From NORP240 sp038134485 (lineage in GTDB: Bacteria > Pseudomonadota > Gammaproteobacteria > Pseudomonadales > Pseudohongiellaceae): 8,928 nucleotides of DNA. The DNA is taken from assembly GCA_038134485.1 (NCBI GenBank), contig JAYPVG010000047.1:1-8928 (forward strand). The letters run 5' to 3'. This document shows, in pieces, positions 1 through 5,186 of the stretch. Positions within the stretch are counted from its first letter, which is position 1. The number at the start of each line of letters is the position of its first letter. The notes under the pieces were generated by a model. The model saw nothing but the letters and a program-made list of their open reading frames with translations, was not told the origin of the DNA and searched no databases. Made by a program: the position numbers and the translations under genes.

Positions 1-1411
1 TCCTCTTCATGGCTCGTTGAAGATTCTTCAGTGTTTCCATATGCCGCATGCCAGACTTGCCATAGTCTTTCATGATGCTGTTAAACCCCAACTCCTTACC
101 AGACCAGCCTCCGAGAGCAGCTATCGTCTGTACATCAATAGCGTTAGCAAATGCATTGTTCTTAAATGCATGTCGCAGGCTATAAGGGGTAGCAAGTGGG
201 TTTATCTTCTGGCATATCAAGACCAATGATTTATTGACAGTTGAAGGTGTCTTGTCTGCAATTCTTCCGAATACTAACTCTGATCCGTCGTCAATCTCTT
301 GCATAAGCTCTTTTATTCTTTCGAGCTTGTAGACGATGGGATTGATGCGTAGCCGCTCTTCCGTCTTCAATTCCCCTACGAAATCGATATGAGGTACATC
401 GTGATCAAGGTGAACCGCTGTTTTCTTCAGCCTGAGCAGCTCTGACTGTATCGCTGCCGTCTGAACCATGACAAGTACCATCAATTCTTTCCACGGTGCA
501 TAGGCTCGATGCGTTTGATTCTGTACTAGCTTAACCAGTCGAACTTGTTCATCCCTGGTTAACGTGTATCGCTCGTCCTTCTTCGTATTTTTGAGGGAAG
601 GGCGCTGGATTTTTATGTCCAAGCCACGCTTTCGTATGGTTTCATTTAATACTGCAATCAAAGTGTTCAGTTCCCGGCCGATGCTCGCAGATGAGGGTGT
701 CGCTTTATTGCTTGCACGCTCGTTGTTCTCTCGATCGGCTTCTCGCTGATCCACATACTCATTCAATGCTTTTTTGACGGTTGACTGGGTCAGTAGTGCG
801 TCACCTGCGATCACTACGAACCTGGCGAACCGTGCTTTATCTTTCTTAACCTTTCCGTCCGATTCGTCTAATTGCCTCTGATTACTGTATATTTCCCAGC
901 AGTCAGACAAGCATACAGCCTGAGACGCGACTGCTTTTGGTGTTTCCAATATCCTCCATGCAATGCTTTGAATTTCTATCTCAGGTGTGAAGCCTGCCTT
1001 CCATCGCGGATGGCCGTAATGGCTTAGCTCATCGAACAGTCCAAGACTGTCTATATAATCTCGAGCATCTTCAATGTATGCCTCATTCTGAGGGCCCGAT
1101 AGCTGGGGATCAGAGGCAAGCATTCCTGGACTCAAACCATTTGCTGCTAACAAGGCATTAGCCAGCTCAATTTTTCTAGCTTGTTCCAACTGTTCGAGAT
1201 TAGCGCCTCGTAGTAATTCGAGGTAGTCCGTGAAAGACTTATCTATCTGTTTCCAGGCCGCCAATAAGGCTTCCTCGGATTCATCTTTCCCAAGTTTTAG
1301 AGACTTCTTATAAATCTTTGTATTGACGCTTGGATGCTTTAATAGGTGTTTTGGGTAGCGCCTCTGGTAAATATACAGACCTTTGGAATTAGTAAGATAC
1401 GATAGCTTCAT
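1..1411 (-). CDS. Tyrosine recombinase (phage/island integrase), 3' end off the left edge
   Basis: Reading the minus strand from the ATG at 1411 gives 470 codons without a stop, to the window edge; the true C-terminus is missing, probably by only a few residues. The N-terminus (YIYQRRYPKHLL, about residues 13-24, then SLKLG) resembles the short arm-binding N-terminal domain of DUF6538-like integrases. A helical core-binding region fills about residues 150-270, and the catalytic domain lies at about 285-470. Catalytic positions read by eye: Ile321 where Arg I is expected (TAAIQSELL), Lys349 (ELKTEER), Tyr410 and Arg413 in the H-x-x-R box (YSLRHAF), Trp436 (LGGWSG) and the nucleophile Tyr450 (MKDYGKSG). 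Arg I and the box histidine are therefore both substituted. An in-frame TGA four codons upstream limits the start to this ATG or the GTG just before it; GAGG lies seven bases upstream of the ATG. The gene is visibly A+T-richer than the genes to its right, which suggests transfer. Family confident; activity doubtful. Confidence 0.88.
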   Translation of the reverse strand, partial: MKLSYLTNSKGLYIYQRRYPKHLLKHPSVNTKIYKKSLKLGKDESEEALLAAWKQIDKSFTDYLELLRGANLEQLEQARKIELANALLAANGLSPGMLASDPQLSGPQNEAYIEDARDYIDSLGLFDELSHYGHPRWKAGFTPEIEIQSIAWRILETPKAVASQAVCLSDCWEIYSNQRQLDESDGKVKKDKARFARFVVIAGDALLTQSTVKKALNEYVDQREADRENNERASNKATPSSASIGRELNTLIAVLNETIRKRGLDIKIQRPSLKNTKKDERYTLTRDEQVRLVKLVQNQTHRAYAPWKELMVLVMVQTAAIQSELLRLKKTAVHLDHDVPHIDFVGELKTEERLRINPIVYKLERIKELMQEIDDGSELVFGRIADKTPSTVNKSLVLICQKINPLATPYSLRHAFKNNAFANAIDVQTIAALGGWSGKELGFNSIMKDYGKSGMRHMETLKNLQRAMKR

Positions 1412-1443
1412 CACCTTTCCTCACTCGAGGGTAAACTAGCACA

Positions 1444-1463
1444 TGTACCGCTGTTTGTACCGC
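1444..1463. repeat. Pair of TGTACCGC direct repeats upstream of the integrase
   Basis: TGTACCGC occurs at 1444-1451 and again at 1456-1463, so the repeats are 12 bases apart, a little over one helical turn. They lie 33-52 bases upstream of the integrase ATG. Short phased repeats next to an integrase gene are often arm-type binding sites for the integrase, or operators through which it or an excisionase controls the integrase promoter. The repeat is directly visible; the function is inferred. Confidence 0.5.
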
Positions 1464-1516
1464 AATTGGGAAGGCTTTTGGGCTAGAAGGCCCGTATTTA
1501 CTGGCCTGCGGGTGTA

Positions 1517-1547
1517 GATGCGGTGCCGCCCCTGGGCACCATGCATC
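1517..1547 (+). other. Bulged 11-bp hairpin directly upstream of a terminator
   Basis: GATGC at 1517-1521 pairs with GCATC at 1543-1547, and GGTGCC at 1522-1527 pairs with GGCACC at 1535-1540, leaving the loop GCCCCTG and a two-base bulge (AT, 1541-1542). The hairpin abuts the terminator starting at 1548. A strong hairpin just before a Rho-independent terminator is typical of the 3' end of a small structured RNA. No known RNA family was recognised. It could instead be a remnant of a gene split by integration, or an attachment site structure. Confidence 0.45.
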
Positions 1548-1574
1548 AAACCTCGTTTCAAGCGGGGTTTTTTT
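1548..1574 (+). terminator. Orphan Rho-independent terminator
   Basis: AAACCTCG (1548-1555) pairs with CGGGGTTT (1563-1570), with one G-T pair, around a seven-base loop. The right arm runs into seven consecutive T residues (1568-1574), so it works best on the plus strand. No plus-strand gene ends before it: the neighbour to the left is the start of the minus-strand integrase. It must therefore serve an unannotated plus-strand transcript or a gene displaced by the integrated element, or it insulates the downstream gene from element transcription. Confidence 0.7.
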
Positions 1575-1623
1575 ACGGACAAATTTTAATGCAGGTGAGA
1601 GACACGAGTCTGATTGGCTCTCT

Positions 1624-1643
1624 CGCATGGTCCTGACCATGCG
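1624..1643. repeat. Perfect 20-bp palindrome
   Basis: CGCATGGTC (1624-1632) and GACCATGCG (1635-1643) are exact reverse complements separated by the two bases CT. There is no following T-run, so it is not a terminator. Dyads of this size commonly bind dimeric regulators or form recombinase core sites. It lies about 170 bases upstream of the MAPEG gene and 210 bases from the integrase start. The function is unknown. Confidence 0.6.
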
Positions 1644-1719
1644 TTAAGGCACATTGCTGTCAGGCGCTTTCCGCATCAATTGAGTCTGCCTAAAGATGCT
1701 GGCAATTTTTGCGTATACC

Positions 1720-1747
1720 TTAATGTAAGCGATCTGTAGAATACAAT
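1720..1747 (+). promoter_or_regulatory. Weak sigma70-like promoter candidate for the MAPEG gene
   Basis: TACAAT at 1742-1747 matches five of six bases of the -10 consensus. TTAATG at 1720-1725, sixteen bases upstream, is only a poor -35 match (three of six). An alternative -10, TAGAAT, starts at 1737. Transcription from here would give a leader of roughly 60 bases before the start at 1814. Tentative. Confidence 0.25.
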
Positions 1748-1773
1748 CTGCCTGTTCAAAAAAGCTCTGCCCA

Positions 1774-1787
1774 GTAATACTAATTAC
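1774..1787. promoter_or_regulatory. Short inverted repeat GTAAT-N4-ATTAC in the MAPEG leader
   Basis: GTAAT (1774-1778) and ATTAC (1783-1787) are exact reverse complements with four bases between them. They lie downstream of the candidate promoter and about 26 bases before the start codon, a usual place for a repressor operator. Short enough to be chance; no regulator gene is adjacent. Confidence 0.2.
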
Positions 1788-1813
1788 ATTAAAAACAGAA
1801 CTGAGGAATAGCT

Positions 1814-2206
1814 ATGCTCACCTCCGAACTCTCCTACCTCGTTCACGTATCACTACTCACCGCGTTGATGTGGATACCCTATACCCTGAACCTGATTGCT
1901 GTCAGGGGCCTGATAGCCGCTGTCAGTTATCCAGCGGACCCAAAACCGCTGGCTCCGTGGGCAGCACGCATGAAAAAAGCTCATGCCAATGCGATTGAAA
2001 ATCTGGTGATTTTTGGAATACTGGTTCTTGTCGCCCACGCCGCCGACGCGAACAATGCAGTCACTGCCGGTGCCTGCGCCGTATATTTCTGGGCAAGGTG
2101 CCTGCATCTGTTAGCCTATACCCTGGCTATTCCCTGGGTTCGCACCATAGCGTTTGTGGTTGGATTCGGGTGTCAGGCTGCAATAGCTGCGCAGATCTTG
2201 ATGTAA
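1814..2206 (+). CDS. MAPEG-family integral membrane protein
   Basis: A 130-residue, very hydrophobic protein with about four membrane helices (near residues 8-32, 58-76, 82-104 and 108-128). The segment ARMKKAHANAIENL (51-64), then a YFWARCLHLLAY motif (91-102) and PWVRTIAFVVG (107-117), match the pattern of the bacterial MAPEG family (membrane-associated proteins in eicosanoid and glutathione metabolism), whose members have this length. Characterised relatives are trimeric glutathione-dependent enzymes acting on lipid or electrophile substrates; most bacterial members, including probably this one, have no defined substrate. The start is supported by TGAGGA at 1802-1807, six bases before the ATG. 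It is preceded by the integrase boundary region and followed after about 190 bases by a gene with its own ribosome binding site, so it may be transcribed alone. Confidence 0.82.
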   Translation: MLTSELSYLVHVSLLTALMWIPYTLNLIAVRGLIAAVSYPADPKPLAPWAARMKKAHANAIENLVIFGILVLVAHAADANNAVTAGACAVYFWARCLHLLAYTLAIPWVRTIAFVVGFGCQAAIAAQILM

Positions 2207-2269
2207 CGAAATACTTGTTTGCTAAAAATGCTGTGTGATGGCGCGTCGTCATAAACCGCCCTCGACAAT

Positions 2270-2286
2270 CCGGCCAGATCCGCCGG
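2270..2286. repeat. Small hairpin between the MAPEG and VOC genes
   Basis: CCGGC (2270-2274) pairs with GCCGG (2282-2286) around a seven-base loop. There is no T-run after it, so it is not a standard terminator. It is the only structure noticed in the 187-base gap. Confidence 0.2.
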
Positions 2287-2381
2287 TTAGCAATATCGGA
2301 CAGCATTTTGTGCGCCATGCAATCAATGATAGAGTCGAGTAGCCGGTGCGGTTATTCATGGGTTTTATACCAGCCACAAGT

Positions 2382-2387
2382 AAAGGA
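2382..2387 (+). promoter_or_regulatory. Ribosome binding site that fixes the start of the VOC gene
   Basis: AAAGGA lies six bases upstream of the ATG at 2394. It favours that start over the in-frame GTG at 2346, which would put sixteen unrelated residues in front of an otherwise textbook signal peptide. Confidence 0.65.
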
Positions 2388-2393
2388 TTGAAT

Positions 2394-3173
2394 ATGCGAA
2401 TTTTTCTTCTCCTGCTGGCTAGTCTGTTGCTAAGCAACGGGTTGATTGCAGCGGTGCCTTATGACCATGTCCATCTCGCTGCGCCCAGCGCGCGGGAAGC
2501 AGTGGCCTGGTATGTAAAACATTTTGGCGGTGTCGCCGGAGGGTTCAACAAGGGTGATGCCGACCGGGTTGAGTATCCGACAGACCGTGTCTTCTATGAT
2601 GAAATTTCGGTGATTTTTTTCGAACGGGAGCCCACCGGAGGATCTGTTGGAACCGGTGTCGATCATATCGGTTTTTCAATCACCAATGTTGAGGAGGCCA
2701 CCGCGGCGATAGTCGCTGACGGTGGCACGCAGCTTGGCGGATTGATCGAATTTTCCGGCATGAAAGTTGCCTTCATTGAAGATCCCTGGGGAACCAAGAT
2801 CGAGCTGATTGATGACCCGGAAACCCGGGGTCTGCATCATGTTCACCTCTCGTCTCCGGAGCCGCAGGAAACCCTTGATTGGTATCAACAGAATTTTGGT
2901 GGCGAGATTGTGCAGTGGAAAGGTGTGCTTCCCGCTATTAACTATAGCGATGTGTGGCTGCTCGTCTCGCGCGCCAATGGCGATGTCGCTCCCACCGAGG
3001 GAACCTCCCTGGACCATCTCGGCTGGGCTGCCGAAAGCCTGGATCAGCTGGGTGAGGTGTTCGCATCTAACGGAGTCGAATTCACCATGCAGCCTCGTCC
3101 CTTCCGGGGAATTCGAATTTCATTCATCGAGGGACCAGACGGCGTCCGCATTGAAGTGGTTGAGCCCGATTAA
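2394..3173 (+). CDS. Exported protein with two VOC (glyoxalase/bleomycin-resistance-like) domains
   Basis: From the ATG at 2394 the product has 259 residues. Residues 1-20 (MRIFLLLLASLLLSNGLIAA) form a signal peptide, so it probably acts in the periplasm or outside the cell. Two VOC domains follow in tandem, about 22-141 and 147-257, clearly related to each other: DHVHLA/HHVHLS, AWYVKHFGG/DWYQQNFGG, VDHIGF/LDHLGW, and a final strand IEDPWGTKIELI/IEGPDGVRIEVV. In each half His27/His151, His91/His208 and Glu137/Glu254 sit where VOC enzymes bind a divalent metal, so both sites may be intact. VOC proteins include glyoxalase I, extradiol dioxygenases, epimerases and antibiotic-binding proteins; the sequence does not say which applies here. 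A clear terminator follows, so it is probably monocistronic or the end of a unit with the MAPEG gene. Confidence 0.85.
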   Translation: MRIFLLLLASLLLSNGLIAAVPYDHVHLAAPSAREAVAWYVKHFGGVAGGFNKGDADRVEYPTDRVFYDEISVIFFEREPTGGSVGTGVDHIGFSITNVEEATAAIVADGGTQLGGLIEFSGMKVAFIEDPWGTKIELIDDPETRGLHHVHLSSPEPQETLDWYQQNFGGEIVQWKGVLPAINYSDVWLLVSRANGDVAPTEGTSLDHLGWAAESLDQLGEVFASNGVEFTMQPRPFRGIRISFIEGPDGVRIEVVEPD

Positions 3174-3205
3174 ATTATCAACAGCGTCAGATTACTGTTT
3201 AGATT

Positions 3206-3230
3206 AGCCTCGCCATGCGGGGCTTTTCTT
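3206..3230 (+). terminator. Rho-independent terminator of the VOC gene
   Basis: AGCCTCGC (3206-3213) pairs with GCGGGGCT (3217-3224) around the loop CAT, with one G-T pair, and is followed by TTTCTT. It lies 33 bases after the VOC stop codon and separates that gene from the carboxylase operon. Confidence 0.82.
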
Positions 3231-3331
3231 CGCAGGCCTGGCGAGAATCAATATTTCACCGGCCTCAATTCATCAGCGTAAATCAATCAGTGTTCCGAGT
3301 GTTGCGCCTTTCATAGATATCAATCCTTGCA

Positions 3332-3337
3332 TATGAT
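3332..3337 (+). promoter_or_regulatory. Possible -10 box just before the carboxyltransferase start
   Basis: TATGAT is one base away from the -10 consensus and ends six bases before the ATG at 3344. The best-spaced -35 (TTTCAT, 3309-3314) is poor. If it is used, transcription would start at or next to the start codon, giving a leaderless message; this fits the absence of any Shine-Dalgarno sequence there. Confidence 0.25.
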
Positions 3338-3343
3338 GCGCAG

Positions 3344-4897
3344 ATGAACTGGGAAAAGGAAACTGACGAGATTGCACGCCGTCGGGCTTTGGCGCTCGAA
3401 CAGGGTGGCCGCGAAGCTGTTACCCGACAGCATGACAAAGGCAAACTTACCATTAGGGAGCGGATTGACAGGCTGCTTGATCCCGGTAGTTTTGAGGAAG
3501 TCGGACCGACCGCAGGTTCAGCGGTCCATGACGAGAAGGGCGAACTCGTCGGTCTCGACCCGGCCAATTTCGTTCTCGGTTTTGGCAAGGTAAACGGGCG
3601 CCGAATCATCGTTGGCGGAGAAGACTTCACCCTGAGGGGTGGTTCGCCCTCCCCTGCGGGCCTCAGAAAAAGTGTCTACGCCGAAGAACTCGCGGTGCAA
3701 TACAGGCTGCCACTGGTGCGCCTGCATGAAGGCTCCGGTGGCAGCGTCGGCGTAACAGGCGGCAAAGGTCCAGACTTGCCGGGTCCGGTCAACGCACCAG
3801 CAAGATTTCGTTCTGTAGCCCGGGCAATGGCAACGGTGCCGGTAGCGACTGCGGCGCTTGGCGCCGTTGCAGGCTTACCGGCGGGCAGGCTGGTCGCCTC
3901 ACATTTTTCCGTTATGTCCAGGTCGACCGCGCAGATTCTTACCGCCGGTCCGGCGGTAGTCGAACGGGCGATGGGCGAAAAGAAAACCAAAGAGGAACTC
4001 GGCGGCTGGAAAGTGCACACCCGGAATGGCACCGTAGACAATGGCGCGGATGACGAAGCCGAGTGCCTGACACAGATACAGCGTTTTCTTTCGTATATGC
4101 CGACCAGTGTCGAGCAGTTGGCGCCGGTGCTTGCCTGCGACGACCCGGTTGATCGGGCTGAGGAGACCCTGCTTGACATCGTGCCGCGCGACCGACGCAA
4201 AGCCTTTGATATGCGCTACATTATTGAGTCGGTGGTCGATCAAAGCAGTTTTTTCGAAATGGGCGCTGGCTACGGACGCTCACAGATAACAGGACTCGCC
4301 CGACTGAACGGCCAGCCGGTGGGAGTCTGGGCAAACAACTGCAAATTTCTCGCCGGGTCGATGACCGCAGACGGAGCCCACAAGGCGCGCAGATTCATGG
4401 AGCTTTGTGAAACTTTCAGCCTGCCGATTATCAGCCTGGTAGATGAGCCCGGTTTTATGATCGGCAGCCAGGCGGAACGGGAGGCGACTATCAGACACGG
4501 CACAGCTGCAGTGCTCACTGCGGCAATGACCACGGTACCCTGGGCCTCGGTCATGATCCGACGTTCCTTCGGTGTCGCCCAGGCAGCGCACTACGGGCCG
4601 GAGGGATACGTACTCGCCTGGCCTTCGGCAGAAAGTGGTCCCCTTCCGGTGGAAGGCGGCGTCGCAGTGGCCTTTCAAAGGGAAATTGCTGCGGCTCCAG
4701 ACCCTGACGCGCGCCGCCGGGAACTGGAAGACGAGATGGCGGCACGCCAGTCGCCATTTCCAAGGGCGGAAGCTTTTGGCGTCCACGACCTGATCGATCC
4801 GCGCCAGACGAGACCCGAACTCTGTCGATGGATCGACCGTGTACAACCCCTGCTGCCTGGATTGCTCGGACCGGCGCAGTTTACTATTCGGCCCTAG
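3344..4897 (+). CDS. Acyl-CoA carboxylase, carboxyltransferase (beta) subunit
   Basis: A 517-residue protein of the propionyl-CoA/acetyl-CoA carboxylase beta family, which transfers the carboxyl group from carboxybiotin to an acyl-CoA in the cytoplasm; the length is normal. The N-terminal crotonase-fold half (about 30-260) carries KLTIRERIDRLLDPGSFEE (34-52), GGEDFTLRGG (91-100), SGGSVG (131-136), GPAVVERAMGE (202-212) and ELGGWKVH (218-225). The C-terminal half (about 265-510) carries VGVWANN (326-332), ADGAHKARRF (342-351), LVDEPGFMIG (365-374) and YVLAWPSAE (422-430). The stretch EGSGGSVG replaces the more usual SGGARI oxyanion segment. Substrate cannot be assigned. A biotin carrier gene follows after 22 bases, so the two are almost certainly co-transcribed. 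The start is chosen on homology (MNWEKETDEIARRRALAL is typical); no good ribosome binding site is visible. Confidence 0.9.
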   Translation: MNWEKETDEIARRRALALEQGGREAVTRQHDKGKLTIRERIDRLLDPGSFEEVGPTAGSAVHDEKGELVGLDPANFVLGFGKVNGRRIIVGGEDFTLRGGSPSPAGLRKSVYAEELAVQYRLPLVRLHEGSGGSVGVTGGKGPDLPGPVNAPARFRSVARAMATVPVATAALGAVAGLPAGRLVASHFSVMSRSTAQILTAGPAVVERAMGEKKTKEELGGWKVHTRNGTVDNGADDEAECLTQIQRFLSYMPTSVEQLAPVLACDDPVDRAEETLLDIVPRDRRKAFDMRYIIESVVDQSSFFEMGAGYGRSQITGLARLNGQPVGVWANNCKFLAGSMTADGAHKARRFMELCETFSLPIISLVDEPGFMIGSQAEREATIRHGTAAVLTAAMTTVPWASVMIRRSFGVAQAAHYGPEGYVLAWPSAESGPLPVEGGVAVAFQREIAAAPDPDARRRELEDEMAARQSPFPRAEAFGVHDLIDPRQTRPELCRWIDRVQPLLPGLLGPAQFTIRP

Positions 4898-4904
4898 TCG
4901 GAAT

Positions 4905-4910
4905 AGAGGA
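4905..4910 (+). promoter_or_regulatory. Ribosome binding site that fixes the biotin carrier start
   Basis: AGAGGA ends nine bases before the ATG at 4920. It supports that start against the in-frame ATG at 4839, which would lie inside the carboxyltransferase gene and add 27 residues unlike any biotinyl domain. Confidence 0.65.
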
Positions 4911-4919
4911 CATCAAGGC

Positions 4920-5141
4920 ATGATAAAGATCGAACTGGAGACAGCGGGTACAGTCTGGAAGGTGCTCACCAGAGCGGGCGCAAAAGTGGAAGCCGGCGAC
5001 ACCCTGTTTATCATGGAAGTCATGAAGATGGAGGTGCCTTACGATGCTCCGGTGTCCGGCGAAGTAACGGCTGTTCACATCGCCGAAGGTGACGTCGTCG
5101 AAGAAGACCAGCTTGCTATCGAGATAGCGGGTTTTGATTAA
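4920..5141 (+). CDS. Minimal biotin carboxyl carrier protein (biotinyl domain)
   Basis: A 73-residue protein made only of a biotinyl/lipoyl-type domain. The motif MEVMKMEV (32-39), with Lys36 between two methionines, marks a biotin rather than a lipoate attachment site; the valine two before the lysine replaces the more common alanine or serine. The flanking VEAGDTLFI (23-31) and APVSGEVTAVHIAEGDVVEEDQLAIEI (43-69 region) supply the usual hairpin halves. It lacks the long N-terminal region and Ala/Pro linker of AccB, so it resembles stand-alone carriers such as the 1.3S subunit of transcarboxylase. It should be biotinylated by the BirA ligase and carry CO2 to the carboxyltransferase encoded 22 bases upstream. 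The ATP-grasp gene starts 45 bases downstream. Confidence 0.88.
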   Translation: MIKIELETAGTVWKVLTRAGAKVEAGDTLFIMEVMKMEVPYDAPVSGEVTAVHIAEGDVVEEDQLAIEIAGFD

Positions 5142-5186
5142 ATCTGAATCTAATTCAATTACCGAGCTTAAACTGACAATTTCACC

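Larger units (their letters stand above)
1412..1813. other. Intergenic boundary region between the integrase and the host-like genes
   Basis: This 402-base stretch has no convincing gene. It separates the minus-strand integrase from a plus-strand chromosomal gene, so it is where an attachment site of the integrated element would be expected. It contains, in order, a pair of direct repeats, a bulged hairpin, a plus-strand terminator, a 20-bp perfect palindrome, a weak promoter-like sequence and a short inverted repeat; each is listed separately. I looked for a tRNA or tmRNA 3' end, the commonest integration target, and found no T-arm consensus. The exact junction cannot be placed without the other end of the element. 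Confidence 0.5.

Noticed and set aside
1411..1550. tRNA or tmRNA 3' end as integration target (the sequence GGGCACCA at 1534-1541 invites this)
   Set aside because: No T-arm consensus and no matching acceptor strand precede the ACCA; the bases form a simple hairpin instead.
1389..1640. Open frame of 83 codons on the minus strand overlapping the integrase start
   Set aside because: It starts inside the 20-bp palindrome, runs through the hairpin and terminator, has no ribosome binding site and the product looks like no protein family.
2346..2393. Upstream GTG start for the VOC protein
   Set aside because: It would place sixteen residues before a standard signal peptide, and the good ribosome binding site at 2382-2387 serves the ATG at 2394.
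4280..4846. Long antisense open frame (188 codons) within the carboxyltransferase gene
   Set aside because: A shadow frame of a G+C-rich, well-conserved gene on the other strand; the product shows no domain.
4839..4919. Upstream ATG start for the biotin carrier
   Set aside because: It lies inside the carboxyltransferase gene and adds Cys/Arg-rich residues unlike a biotinyl domain; AGAGGA at 4905-4910 marks the later start.
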